Notes: a model not told the origin generated them from the letters alone. Shown: positions 25,101 to 34,380, numbered from the stretch's first letter. The stretch is DNA of 64,000 nt from Lamellibrachia columna (GCA_963662155.1 OY759267.1:17878561-17942560); one strand, 5' to 3'. Numbers and translations: made by a program.

Positions 25101-28100
25101 ATAGATTTTTCAGAGTAAAAAAATAGATTTATTTAGAAAACAAGCAACCCGTTGTCTAACACATGACTTGTGCTTCCATCTACAGTCCGATGTGATGAGC
25201 AACTTCCACGTGGGTGAGGTGGTGACGTCTCTACAAAAGAGCACCCTGATCCCAGGGGGTTCCGAGTCCCTCGTCTACACAACGCTGTCTGGGAGCATCG
25301 GCATCCTTGTTCCCTTCACATCACACGAGGTCAGTGGGCAGGAGTCGGAGGTCACAACCCTTAGAAATGTATACACTTAATTTTGTGTGTACTGTAGATA
25401 TGAAAAGAAATTAATCTGTACTTAGGAAATGCTAGAGTTCTGTTTAAATGTGCTTGCAGCTGTAATACGAGTTCTTTCTTGCAGTTATTAGTCTTAATGG
25501 TGTGTGTTAGCAACTGATGTTATTTCCAGTTCCTGATACGTGTAATGCAATTGTATATTTTGCGTGTGCTTTAAACAGCAGTATAGCTACAATCATTTGG
25601 TTGCATAACGTTTTTGGGTCTTACCTTTTAGAGCTACACACCGTAGTATATTACTGTGTGTAAGAAGGACGAAGAATAGCTTTAGAGACTAATTGTCTTG
25701 TTCTAATCCACTTTTCATTTCGGTGTTAAGACAAACATTGGAACTAGAGCTTTCTCAGTTGCCATGTCAACTTTGTGGAACTCACTTCCTATTAACGTTA
25801 AGCCAGCAGGAAATGGAGTAACATTTTGCCGTCAACTAAAAACCCACCGTTTAAACTTGCTTGTCCTCCGATCCAACTGTTTACAAGTGGGAATTGTTAA
25901 ACCAACTAGAAACTAACCTTATGTTTTGGTGCGAGGATTTTAGCGCAATAGAAGTTTTTATTGTATAACATAACTCAGTGTCAAATGTTTTCCTGATGTC
26001 CTTTTAATAATGATTTCCCTTGTAGGATCACGACTTCTTCCAGCACCTGGAGATGCACATGAGGTCTGAGCTGCCCCCGCTGTGTGGGCGAGACCACCTC
26101 GCATTCCGCTCCTACTACTTCCCTGTCAAGGTTAGTGCAACGACCACTCATAACGAACCAATCACTGGGGCATGTGTTTCTGTCTCGGCAATAAACAAAG
26201 TTCCAACTTTTATACACGCCCGTGGACGCGTGCAGTCGTTCCCACTATTTAGTTGAAAACACGCACACATTTATTTAATAACAGCATCATGAAAGATGAA
26301 CTTGTGCATGTAAATGAAGACATGAATTTGTTAAGCTAAAATGCACTATAAATTATTGTTAAGAAAGATATTAAGGCATTGTTTTTAAATACACAATTAT
26401 GCAGATTAATACTTATAAAATAAATTACTTAAGAAACTGTTACTTAAATTCATTTAAAGTGTATGTGATGCGCCACGCCAAAACCAGGCGCTTCTCGCTA
26501 GATTTTGTTCAGTGCAGTTGCCTAAAACGCATGGTGCACGTTCGAATTGTCGAAAATGGGTTAACGACGGAATCGAACAGCGAAATTATCCAGCTTTCCA
26601 TAAATCCATTTATATAAGCTGAAAGATTGTTCAAACTAGTAATATTTAGCGCTTTATTGAGGCCCCTGATTAGCGTCGCGGTTGAGAAGTCTGAAACAAA
26701 GCCATGTTTACGCGCTTTTGATCGACTGTCTTTGCTCGCTTACAAGTGGGAAACCCCACATGTTATACATGGCTGGAAAGCTTATGACGTCAACTACACG
26801 TGTGATTGGGAATCTCTAGACCAATAGAACAGCTCCTATTATACATAATTTATCCAGCAACAAAGTGCTGTTGTTGCTATGGAAGTTGCGAAACACTCGC
26901 TGATTGGTCGAAAACGTAAGCGCGCATGTGCAGTCGGCTTGTTTATACATTCCTTTCGTCTTTGTTCGCCAGTTTCGCCCGCTGTTTTCGTCTTCGATTC
27001 GTTAAAGAATTGCACTATGGCATCGAAAGAAGCTTATTTAGCTACCGAGTTGGATCGTGCGAGGGGGTGCAATCTCGAGGACAGCAATTTAGCTGCCGTG
27101 ATTGAAGATTACTTCGAAGGCCGCGTCGAGCCCGTGGAAGTCGCCTCGGCAGGGGCAGGGGAAGACCACATTGAGCCTGCACTGGTTGGCTCAGCCCCAG
27201 CGGGAGCAGACTTTCCAAATTGTGGAAACTGACATTGTGTAATGTTATCATATATGTAATGTGTAAATAATGTTTTATTTTCAGATATTTCAGGGATTTA
27301 CTTTAGGGGTTCGGCACCCAGTGCTCGCGGTAGTCTCCAGGAATACCAAACCTGATAGTAAATGAGGTGGCATTCAATAAATAATAGGTTTTTTCCACTT
27401 TATACTTCTGCATCTAATTTATACACACCTACTGGAGGAACATACAAAATTTCATTCCATTTGGAGCATTATAAGTGCATGGTTGCTAGGGGAGAAGCAA
27501 TTTTTCAATGCTGTTTTTTAAAGCTGATTTTCTCAAAACTATTATTCCAAGAACGTGTACACTAAAAGTGTAATATCTTGGCCCATGAGTAAGGTACACT
27601 CTTCATTTTAAAGCTGTGTATCCTCTATTTGAATCTGTAATAAAATGGTTTTGTAAAATTGTCGAGAAGAGCCTGGTTTTGGCGTGTGGCATCACATATA
27701 TATCTCAAAACAAATTGCTACTAAACTGGCCAGTTTGCTCCAGTTGAACAGTCAGTTGTTGATGTTCATTCATGAAATAATCCTGGATGTTTCATTGTTT
27801 CGAACATATTGGTTTCTCTCACAGAATTCAATTGACGGGGACCTGTGTGAGATGTACAATGCCATGGATCCAGTGAAACAAAAGGCAATCGCTGAAGAGT
27901 TGGACAGGACCCCAAACGAGGTTAGACAAACAGACAGATATAATTGTTTATTGATCTATTTGTACATAGACAACCTATTTAATCTCCTCTAGGTCACAAT
28001 ATAACCCATAAATGTCAATGTGTCTTAAGTAACAGTCAACTGTCACTATTCTGAATGTGTGCAGACACATTTAATTAGTGTTTTTTAAAGTAATGAGTTG

Positions 28101-28295
28101 TAAAGCTGCATGTATTGTGCGACTGAATAAATGATCAACTTTCTGTTTCTGTTTTATTACTTTTGTGAAATGTTTTTTGCCATTGCGACGTTGACAATGG
28201 TTTGTTTCTCGCGGACTGTTTCACTTATATCATCTTGCACTCCTCTGTAGGTCTCAAAGAAGTTGGAAGACACGCGAACAAGATATGCATTCTAA
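1161..28295 (+). CDS. SF3B3: Splicing factor 3B subunit 3 (SF3b130/SAP130), 27 coding exons
   Basis: This encodes the large beta-propeller scaffold of the SF3b complex in the U2 snRNP, which holds SF3B1 and PHF5A at the intron branch site in the nucleus. Exons read by eye: 1161-1386, 1811-1887, 3934-4027, 4260-4432, 4655-4796, 5169-5281, 5598-5660, 6055-6129, 6492-6595, 6820-6985, 8069-8164, 8685-8757, 12683-12834, 13870-14025, 14365-14520, 15547-15690, 17180-17302, 19214-19368, 20126-20300, 21866-22071, 22409-22691, 23749-23961, 24708-24806, 25186-25329, 26026-26130, 27825-27920, 28251-28295. They sum to 3654 nt, all phases agree, and the product is 1217 residues, the length I recall for the human protein. 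It starts [20 protein letters not shown] and ends [12 protein letters not shown]. An MMS1-like N-terminal region (about residues 75-590) precedes a CPSF-A region (about 860-1180). Introns 2 and 23 use GC donors. A 5' UTR exon probably begins at 1119, after a TTGTAG acceptor. Identity is near certain; a few borders could be off by a few bases. Confidence 0.97.
1917..3163 (-). mobile_element. DNA transposon copy 1 (1.2 kb, terminal inverted repeats), SF3B3 intron 2
   Basis: The ends are inverted repeats: ATGCCACACGCCAAAACCAG at the left, and at the right the complement of GCGCCACGCCAAAACCAGGC followed by GCTTCTCG. A near-identical copy lies in opposite orientation at 26464-27698. Inside, the minus strand has a 115-codon frame (2740-2393; [18 protein letters not shown] follows an internal Met) and a 68-codon frame (2998-2792). 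Both frames stay open in the other copy, but I recognise neither as a transposase. It is probably non-autonomous. A clear target-site duplication was not found, so the superfamily is undecided. Copy 1 has a 13-bp segment (near 2016) absent from copy 2. Confidence 0.82.
3507..3630. repeat. CAATTAC-rich dispersed repeat in SF3B3 intron 2
   Basis: CAATTAC recurs every 10-30 bases after the segment CAGGGGTGGGTCCAATTAC. Similar AATTAC/GTAATC-rich patches occur at 56870-57010, 59710-59840 and 63620-63775. CAGGGGTGG resembles a common hAT-type terminus, but no paired end was found, so the class is uncertain. Confidence 0.45.
5816..6032 (+). repeat. 23-bp minisatellite, about 9 copies, SF3B3 intron 7
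   Basis: The unit is close to CATCACTGCAATGGCACTAC plus CAC, and copies differ at a few sites. The array stops about 22 bases before the acceptor of exon 8 (6055), so it occupies the branch-point and polypyrimidine neighbourhood of that intron. Confidence 0.9.
7009..7530 (-). mobile_element. LINE (CR1/L2-like) 3' relic in SF3B3 intron 10
   Basis: The minus-strand frame carries a typical C-terminal end of a non-LTR reverse-transcriptase protein: [20 protein letters not shown] followed by [19 protein letters not shown]. The upstream part continues in another frame ([12 protein letters not shown]), so the copy is frameshifted. The same family occurs on the plus strand at 25681-25965. Confidence 0.8.
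7795..8035. repeat. Dispersed small-element segment (family also at 45845)
   Basis: This segment shares TAGTATCCACTGC, an ACTCGTTT-like motif, CTATTCACACACT and GACATCAACAAAC-like stretches, in the same order, with 45845-46170. Weaker matches lie at 24915-25100, 32363-32530 and 56400-56580. It looks like a miniature non-autonomous element; this copy is degraded at its ends and runs close to exon 11 of SF3B3 (8069). Confidence 0.55.
9263..10618 (+). repeat. 22-bp minisatellite with higher-order structure, about 60 copies, SF3B3 intron 12
   Basis: The basic unit is GATCTGACAGGGCTACCATG plus TA. Variants carry two extra bases (GATCTGTGACAG or GATCTCTGACAG) or GCTGCCATG/GCTGCTATG. A run of variant units recurs as a block, near 9478, 9671, 10006 and 10200, so larger blocks of about 190 and 335 bases have themselves been duplicated. 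Every unit carries AGATCT. Short frames here are only by-products of the repeat. Confidence 0.95.
10619..12682. other. Rest of SF3B3 intron 12; nothing recognised
   Basis: About 2 kb of intron between the 22-bp array and exon 13. I see no exon, tRNA or identifiable transposon. A GGTGGGGATAG-like patch near 10740 and scattered AT-rich runs are the only features. Confidence 0.5.
12895..13195 (-). mobile_element. RTE-like LINE C-terminal relic, SF3B3 intron 13
   Basis: The minus strand reads [20 protein letters not shown], then MRR and a short gap, then [13 protein letters not shown]. The pattern R-W-x-G-H-V-x-R then GKRxRGRx is the familiar C-terminal tail of RTE-type non-LTR retrotransposon proteins. 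Only this end remains. A second RTE-like tail is at 61190-61390. Confidence 0.75.
13165..13255 (+). repeat. Dispersed motif TCTGACGTGATGAGCCATT, first of several in SF3B3 introns
   Basis: A block of up to about 90 bases reading GAGTCTGACGTGATGAGCCA, then GTGTTTCACCTGA, then TGTGATTAC, then CAGACTTCTCTGACAGACTC. Relatives are at 15932-15985 (truncated), 16858-16948 and at the head of each 450-bp unit from 17386. It may be the core of a small transposon or SINE that seeded the larger array. Confidence 0.7.
13258..13436 (+). repeat. Three copies of a 30-60 bp repeat, SF3B3 intron 13
   Basis: GTGAAAGCATAACTTATCCA followed by TAGTGTACACCA occurs near 13261, 13318 and 13383. The first and third copies are followed by CAAAATTGAAATATCATAGT. 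The spacing of about 60 bases and mixed spacers suggest a degraded tandem array. Confidence 0.85.
13520..13745 (+). mobile_element. tRNA-derived SINE with expanded 24-bp body, SF3B3 intron 13
   Basis: The head is tRNA-like: A-box region GGCGCAGTGGTTAGA, anticodon-arm region TTGGACTCTCAATCGAGAG, and a perfect B box GGTTCGAATCC. The flanking acceptor arms do not pair well, so this is a SINE head, not a tRNA gene. The body then holds five tandem copies of a 24-bp unit (GTTCGTTCACTCCACGTTGC plus TCCA), which resembles the single TCGTTCACCC-type segment in the SINEs at 39469 and 50343. Confidence 0.8.
14504..15360 (+). repeat. 32-bp minisatellite seeded by the exon 15 donor of SF3B3, about 24 copies
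   Basis: Unit one is the real end of exon 15 and the start of intron 15: CTTGATCCCCTG|GTCAGT then GACATTTTATCTCC. About 24 units follow at a 32-bp period to about 15270, then two or three degenerate ones to 15360. Most keep CTG|GTCAGT; about five have GTG|GTCAGT. Substitutions are few, so the array is young or homogenised. Exon 16 starts at 15547. Using any later donor adds a non-multiple of three, or stop codons (the frame meets a stop near 14577). Confidence 0.95.
15989..16794. mobile_element. Small DNA transposon (about 0.8 kb), SF3B3 intron 16
   Basis: The left end TACAGTTACCCCGTTATTAT then GGTCACCC pairs as an imperfect inverted repeat with the right end, whose complement begins TACAGTGGAACCTCGGTATT and then AAGGTCACCC. 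TA at both ends fits a Tc1/mariner-type target. No transposase frame is seen, so it is non-autonomous. Similar terminal sequence bounds 40657-41490. Confidence 0.7.
16858..16948 (+). repeat. Dispersed TCTGACGTGATGAGCC motif, second full copy
   Basis: Close to the copy at 13165-13255, including GTGTTTCACCTGATTCCTGT, GATTACAC and CTTCTCTGACAGACTC. It lies just after the small transposon at 15989-16794 and about 230 bases before exon 17. Confidence 0.7.
17381..18800 (+). repeat. 450-bp tandem repeat, three full copies and a partial, SF3B3 intron 17
   Basis: TAGTTGTCGCCAGTCTGATA occurs at 17381, 17831, 18281 and 18731, exactly 450 bases apart. Copies differ at only a few bases. 450 is a multiple of three, so the same 65- and 73-codon minus-strand frames recur in each unit, but they match nothing I know. 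Each unit opens with a relative of the motif at 13165. After the fourth start the match decays near 18800. Confidence 0.95.
19322..19464 (+). repeat. Tandem duplication of the SF3B3 exon 18 end with its donor
   Basis: Bases 19322-19387 hold the last 47 bases of exon 18, the donor CTCAG|GTACAG and about 19 intron bases. Bases 19399-19464 repeat them with about seven differences, giving CTCAG|GTTCAG. The offset is 77 bases, not a multiple of three, and the sequence between the two donors contains TGA in frame, so use of the second donor would truncate the protein. Confidence 0.9.
20735..20996 (+). repeat. Imperfect 30-34 bp C-rich repeat, SF3B3 intron 19
   Basis: About seven units of TTCCTTTACACTCCACCCC followed by TGGCAGACC or a similar segment. 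The units are pyrimidine-rich on the plus strand. The array ends about 45 bases before the 14-bp array. Confidence 0.85.
21039..21587 (+). repeat. 14-bp minisatellite, about 39 copies, SF3B3 intron 19
   Basis: The unit is CATTACTGAGGCAG, with variants ending CAA and GGGGCAG. The arrangement of variants suggests several rounds of block duplication. It ends about 280 bases before exon 20. Neighbouring introns also hold arrays, but with unrelated units. Confidence 0.95.
22692..23748. other. SF3B3 intron 21; AT-rich, possible SINE-head trace
   Basis: No exon found. A/T runs dominate 22780-23280. At about 23678-23705, TAGCGGTTGTTAGAGCGCTG resembles a tRNA A-box region, but no B box follows, so it is at most a SINE trace. 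Confidence 0.35.
25681..25965 (+). mobile_element. LINE (CR1/L2-like) 3' relic in SF3B3 intron 24
   Basis: The translated plus strand reads [20 protein letters not shown] followed by [10 protein letters not shown], matching the relic at 7009-7530. Both share the 3' tail that contains a GCAATAGAAG-type motif. It is a 5'-truncated fragment with no reverse-transcriptase core. Confidence 0.78.
26464..27698 (+). mobile_element. DNA transposon copy 2, inverted relative to copy 1, SF3B3 intron 25
   Basis: This is the same element as 1917-3163, reversed, with the same terminal repeats (left GCGCCACGCCAAAACCAGGC, right the complement of GCCACACGCCAAAACCAGGC). Its plus-strand frames at 26627-26827 (66 codons) and 26879-27232 (117 codons) match those of copy 1 with few changes. 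The changes include a two-residue Ala-Gly insertion and a Trp to Cys change near the end. It contains CCAAT-type and GC-rich sequence ahead of the longer frame, which could be an element promoter. The function of the frames is unknown. Confidence 0.82.
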
Positions 28296-28770
28296 GTCAA
28301 GACGGACACATGCTTTACTACACATTCTATGTGAACTGGCAATATATGCTGGGTAAACTGAACAGTGAAGACCGTGAACTGGACTGCCTAGACAGTGAAC
28401 TATACTGCCAAGACACTGCTTGCCCATCCACTAACTGTGGCTGTGCTTGCGAACACAACACTAAGGATCTGGTGACAGTCGAGACGTTTTTACAGAATCA
28501 CATTTGTTAGATTTGACCAAATGTCCTATTCCAAATGGTCAGAATGTTGGAATCGAGGTGGACGAAACGGGATCATGAGCATTGTGTCGGGTGAAAATCC
28601 CAGTTTCATGTTTCTGCATGTAATGTACTTATTCTTAGAATTATTGTCATCTTTTAATGTTCTGGATGCTACAGGCTGTTTGTGCTGGCTCTGTTCAGTT
28701 TGTAGTTAGACGATAGAAACTTTTAATTATCACTAATGGTTTTGTAACATCACTTACGATTTGGACAGGC

Positions 28771-28776
28771 AATAAA
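28771..28776 (+). promoter_or_regulatory. Probable poly(A) signal of SF3B3
   Basis: AATAAA lies about 475 bases after the stop codon and is followed at 28801 by the GT-rich run TGTTTGTTGTGTTG, a good match to a downstream element. The 3' UTR would be about 28296-28795. Confidence 0.6.
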
Positions 28777-28903
28777 CTGTCCAGGTCGCACGAAAGGCAG
28801 TGTTTGTTGTGTTGATTTTGTGCAGTTAGCATAAGAAGAGAAGAGATTTGCTGTGGAACATTGATAAAAAGTTTGTCTTTAGGCGTGATTTCATTCATCA
28901 ATG

Positions 28904-29040
28904 TAAGGGGCCGTTCACAAGTACACTCAAGGGGGAGGGGAGGGGAGTCGAGGCCTTACATACTAATTTTTTTAATGTCGGTCACATGCAAAATATGACC
29001 AGAGTTGCATCATGCAGCGCCGCGTGGTGAACTGTTACGG
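28904..29040. mobile_element. Small element with GGGCCGTTCACAA end, copy 1
   Basis: It begins AAGGGGCCGTTCACAAGTAC and contains AATGTCGGTCACATGC and a GCGTGGTGAACTGTT segment, matching the element at 48474-48690. Its right end is unclear; a related CCCAGGGGGTGGG...GGCCGTTT segment near 29535-29570 may be the other terminus. Confidence 0.55.
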
Positions 29041-29684
29041 AACTTGTTTGAAATCTTGGAAAAACTTTGTGGAAAAGAATTATCAATATGATACCATGTA
29101 GTTGTTAGAAAAACACAAGCTTTAACATAATTATTGGAGATAAATATATGTAAACATATTCTGATGTTATTATCGTATGTCCTATACGCACTGTTTCGTA
29201 CATTGATGTAGTTTTTCAAAAAACACTGTTTATCTTCCTATCACAACTCGTAAGGGTGGGGACTTTCACTTTGCACTATGATGGCTGAAGTATATCACCT
29301 GACAAATACAAAGTTGTACACAGGTTGATGTTTTGTTTGATCCCTTAAAAGAAATGACGATAGCGGTAGCAACTAATCTAGACAATTCCGACAGTCATCT
29401 ATGATATAGTAGTTTGTGACTGTCTATCTGTACCCTCCTATCTCTGCCAGTTTCGCACGTATGGGGTTGAAATTTTCTAGGCATCCCGGGGGCCTATAGG
29501 GATGGTTCATTCACTAAAAATTATTCATAATTACCCCAGGGGGTGGGATATTATGTATGTGGCCGTTTGACATAGATTGCATAAATCAGAACAATAGTTA
29601 TGTACAATTGTTAGTAACGCTCTGCGTGTTTCTACCATTGTTAAACATCCACCGAACGCTTCATGAAACCAGCAGTAGTACATG

Positions 29685-29774
29685 ATTTTGTGCCTTGCCA
29701 AAGCTTGACTGGGTCGCACAAGGCGTCATTTTGTGCCTTGCCAAAACTTGACTGGGTCGCACAAGGCGTCATAA
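29685..29774 (+). repeat. 45-bp tandem duplication
   Basis: TTTTGTGCCTTGCCAAAACT followed by TGACTGGGTCGCACAAGGCG occurs twice head to tail with one difference. It lies in the gap between the convergent SF3B3 and vWA genes. Confidence 0.9.
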
Positions 29775-29990
29775 GCTCTTCCATTTTCTGCTATGCAACT
29801 AGGCTAATCTAATAATAGCAGTTTTCTAAACATAATTGGACTTAATTGCTTACTGACAGTTATGGGCCAACAAAGTTTCCTTGGTAAATGTAGTTTAAAA
29901 CAATGTAGACGTTTGAGAAAAAAATCATGGCAGTATTGTTTAGGAATTACTTCAGAAGTTGTCCGTATGCTACAGTTGATTTCACCTGAA

Positions 29991-29996
29991 TTTATT
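29991..29996 (-). promoter_or_regulatory. Possible poly(A) signal of the vWA gene
   Basis: TTTATT on the plus strand gives AATAAA on the minus strand about 590 bases past the stop codon. It is the clearest candidate I saw in 29800-30589; no strong GT-rich element was confirmed. Confidence 0.35.
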
Positions 29997-30589
29997 TGTA
30001 AACAATACAGACACCCATCTCGATTTAAATGTAAATGTAAATTTAACCTGTAAACGCATTTATATAGTTGTAAAATATAACAGTAAAATAAATTAAAATC
30101 ATTATTTTAAATACAAATTGCACTGCTGCTAATGAAGTGCACATTGATGATATTCTATGATAATGTGGCCTTAAAACCATTAAAAATGTTGATATATACC
30201 GGATATACTGTATTCAACCCAATAAGTGTACACGCTTTAAAAAAAGACTAAGGTAACTGGTGTCATTTGGTGCGTAATGTAGAACTGAAAAGTAGTGCCA
30301 AATGTTTAACACCAGGTGGCGACACTTCAATTGTTCCATGTTTGTCAAATTTCAATAATTATGGATCCTGCTGATTAAAAAAGTGGGTGTATGCTAATTA
30401 AGGCATGTACGCTTAATAGGTCCCGTGAAACTAATGTAGATATGTGCAGAATTTGCTCACAGAGGTTTTAGGATGTCTGTTGGTATAATATAACTTGTTG
30501 GCACTCGACACCATTAGACTAGTTCCGATAATCGGCATTGTATCAATGCAGGACCAATAACAGACCAAACAATACAGTTACGTGTATAT

Positions 30590-33500
30590 CTACCACATAA
30601 GTTGTTGGTCAAGGAGACCAAGACCTCTTACAGTGTTGTACTGGTCAAGCACATCCAGCAGCGCATGGACAGCAAAGGTTGCCTCTGCCTGCGCTCCATA
30701 TGTGATGACGCGGTTAAAATCTACAAAACGGAAATTGTCAAACTGTCTGTGCGGCAACTGCTTGTGGAAGGATTCCATCATCTGCCACGGTCCGTCGCCC
30801 ACGCCAACCATCACGATCGACAGGGGACACCTCGAAGCTTTTGCTATGGCAACACACGTTTCCTTCTCCAATGTCGCTTGTCCATCCACAATGATGACCA
30901 GTATGTGGAACTGCAAGACAGATGATGAACGCTCAACTAGATGGCATCACTATATTATTTTCCCATTGGCGATGATGCATAAGAAATACAGGAATTCAGA
31001 AGTAAAAATATAGGAATAATAATGTAGGAATATTTATGCGTTATCTCAGGTGGTGCCGTCTACTGTCTCAGGTTAATTCAAATTAGCAACTGTCGACTTT
31101 CAACATGTCATGAAATTAGCAGATTTTTCCGAACTAATTATGGTATGGCGCGACTCACACCAAACCACAATTAGATCAGATCCCCTTCCACAGGACCAGG
31201 TCATCGATATGTAGATTTCTACAGCAAAAATAATTTTGTAGTGAAGAATCACAAGAAACCTCCAAACTTCTGCAATTATTAAGAAAATATAGGAATTTTG
31301 TTTAATATAGGAATCACAATTAAAATATAGGAATGCTGTGCACCTTGTCTGCATCAGAAATAGTTCTAGTCCCACCTTTCTTGTTTTGCAGACGATGTGG
31401 GCAGCGCGGTGAATGAGAGGCGCGAAGTTGGTTGGTCCACTCAACACGATGTTTGGAATAATCTGACTGTACGCCTCCAGCACATCTTTGTAGCCACAAC
31501 AGTATCCCTGCTTGAAACATGGCTGCAGTTAGCACTGCTGCCCCAGATGGCCACGTCATCACATTATTTCCCATGCTTTCAGTTACAGATAAATCAGGAT
31601 AAACCATCGCTGCAAATATTTAATAACAAGGAAATAAAAATTATACAATTTATTTCAAAAAAAAAATGTTGGGGAGAATGTATTTATGGTGTCAAGCATG
31701 CTAAGACATAACGACAAACTGCAGTACATATCCAGTCAAATATAAATGTCAAATAAACTTCAATGATATCCAGAGTAAGACCCTGTTCAGGAGTGTTTAC
31801 ATTTCCCTAAAATGCTTCTAAAACTGTAAAAGGCTGTAAATACTGAGCCACCAAGAATTACAATAAAATATAAACATTACCTCTTTTCTAAATGGGAATA
31901 CTGTCTTAGCCTTTGTTGATGCATCGCCGAAACCAAAAGCTGGTATGATGCTGTCGGTGTTCAGCTGCTCTAGTGTCTGGCCCATGATACGAATCACCTG
32001 TAGAAGAACGTTGACATCACGCGTATGATTTATTAGAACATTACAATGTTATTTGCAAGATTGCATCTCACAACTTTAGTGGGGCATGGTGGTTTGTTCA
32101 CCTCACTGTCTGTGACTTTCGGAAGAGACACTAAGAGCCTTCTACCTGGTGCCTATGCTAGGGGAGGTAAAAGATCCCACACAGGGAGTAAATTAATTAA
32201 TTCTAACACTACAAAATCTTCATTAAGTCGAAGGTGGTCATTAACTAGAAGAACAACTGGAAGTTACAATTTCTAAATCCAAAATAGCTCCTGCACAGCA
32301 GCAGCTAAACACCCTACTTGCAAGTAAGTTTTAACTTGATTTACCAAAACTCAATCTGTATATTTAAAACTCCCTCCTCAATGCACTGAGCCCATCACGA
32401 GTTGGGTTCGTTGATATTCAAATGTGTAGTGCATGAATAGTTATACACCAACTTGCACAAACGAGCTAGCACATCATAAACCAGTTTGATTTTTTGCAAA
32501 ATGATTCTGAAACGAGACTAGCAAAAAAATCAAATTCAATAATGACCTTTAACGAAGATTTTAAGGTACCTGGGGCGGCAAACTGTCAGTTGATTTTTTC
32601 ATTTTTTCCTCAACATGAACGTGGAACATATCGTCATGACGGGCCAATCAAAATTATCGTAAACATGCCTGATATTGTAGATGACAACATGTTATACATA
32701 CAGATTCAAGGGCCATTGTGGCGGCAAATTAAGGGGACATGTCAATATTAGAAATGTTTATTATGTTTTGTCAACAATACATAAAATGCCAGTGAAAACC
32801 TCACATTTCGAGCATGATACGTGCATCTATTGATATTTCTGTTATCACAAACAACCAGAAAATAATTATGATTAATTTACTATTTTAGAAAAACTACAAC
32901 ACCTACAATGCTGCAATTTGGCGAATTACGATTGGTGAAGGGCTTGTGTAAAAAAAACACTGCCCCTTTAGGCTGTCATTCAACTTTTACTTAACTCTTA
33001 TTAATGGTGGTTCAGCAGACATAATTCGTTTATGTTAACCAAAATATTCTGTAAAGTTATCAGTGACACTATCATACTAATATGTAAGTCATTTATTTCT
33101 TTGGAGATTTTCTCGAAATTATATAATTTGGCATGTTATGGCTACTTTTACATACTTACAAAAAATGTTTTAAAAATCTTGTAACATAACCAAATTAATT
33201 AAAAACAAAATTGTTTATATATTCTGGAATATTATATAGTATTTCAACTACAATCTGTGAAGAAATGGTTAATTTATCTTAAAAACTTCTACTGAAACTA
33301 CTAAATTCAAGACAAGGATATAATAACCACCCCATCTACCTTAAGTTGGAGATGCATAGTGAATGCTTTACATTGGGTAATAACCACAGATATCAAGACA
33401 AACTGATTTCATCCAGAGTTTCATTAGAACTACTTCCTTTTTTATTATTATTAATTATTTATTTATTTAACCTGTTCAAAGGCGTTAACAAGATAATACT

Positions 33501-34380
33501 TTGTTGTTTAATGTGTTTAAAAGACATGTAAACACAAGTTAAATAAGTTGTTAAATAAACAATTAATTTAAGTTGATACATCAGATAAACATATAAGTTA
33601 AGCAGACAAGCTAAATATAAACAAGTTAAATAAATAAGATAAAAATAAAATGTCACTTGTGCTAGCAACAGTGTTCCGAAAGCTGCACAAAAGATATGTT
33701 TTTAACAGTTCCTTGTCACCCACACCATGGACAGCAGATAGGTCTTAATGAACATTGGGACGTGATATCCAAACTACCTACCCGCTGGTAGGGATTTTCC
33801 CGTTCATCTTCTATAGTGTGCAGGTTTTGACCATCAAAGGTTCTTTCCCCTTGGTAGGCGTTGCTTGCAGAGAAGTCCACGCCTGTGACAAAATCAACAC
33901 GTCAAAATTATTTCAAGAGCATGCTCCATATGACCCAAGACAATAAAATAAGTTGTACAAGCTTGTATGTATGCATTTGTTCAGTGATGCCAGAGCCATA
34001 ATCTGTAGAAGTAGATCACTTATATTTATGAATGCGACGCATTGAGTTCATGACCCCATCACAGTGGAGCGGGACGGCTGCTCAGCCAAGGAATAAACCC
34101 ACATAGAAAAACTAAATATGCGATACTCACCAAACATGAGATGACAGGTGCCAAGTCCAGCTGCCTGAAGAGCGTCGCCCACTTCCTGCACGCTTTTAAA
34201 CTGGTCGACGATGGCATTAACATGCTTAACGTTATACCAATTCAAAAGAGCATTTGTGTGGGGGAAGAAGACAACTGGTTTGGGACAGAGTTTGTTCCGT
34301 GGCCGGAAGAAGTAGCTATGAACAACCTGAATGGCAATTATCAGTCCGATCAGAATCACAGCCAGTGCAACTAAATCCAT
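30590..34380 (-). CDS. Membrane-anchored von Willebrand A (copine/RGLG-like) protein, 5 exons
   Basis: Exons in transcript order are 34380-34131, 33882-33782, 31997-31881, 31507-31376 and 30910-30590. They join in frame to 306 residues and a stop. Residues about 4-25 form one hydrophobic segment (LVALAVILIGLIIAIQVVHS), followed by RPRNK, which suggests an N-terminal signal anchor. The rest is a copine-type vWA domain: a lead-in helix (DQFKSVQEVGDALQAAGL), a MIDAS motif DFSAS in GVDFSASNAYQGERTFDG, then AFGFGDAST, SGPTNFAP and MVGVGDGPWQMM. Copines have two C2 domains before this fold and plant RGLG ligases have a RING after it; neither is present. The metal-site residues are kept, so ligand binding is plausible. 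The role and partners are not known from sequence. Exon 1 is the start because ATG precedes the anchor and the splice phases fit. A spurious upstream start is possible. Confidence 0.88.
32080..32190 (+). mobile_element. SINE 3' fragment in vWA gene intron 2
   Basis: CTTTCGGAAGAGACACTAAG, then CCTTCTACCTGGTGCCTATG and AAAAGATCCCACACAGGG match the body of the SINEs at 39469 and 50343. The tRNA-like head is missing. Confidence 0.75.
32363..32530. repeat. Small-element segment with AAAACTCCCTCCTCAAT end
   Basis: It opens TTTAAAACTCCCTCCTCAAT and carries an ACTTGCACAAACGAG-like and TTTGCAAAATGATTCTGAAA stretch, related to 24915-25100 and 45845-46170. The right end was not resolved. Confidence 0.5.

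Noticed and set aside
26627..27232. Host genes for the 66- and 117-codon frames
   Set aside because: They lie inside a two-copy inverted-repeat transposon and have no family match I know.
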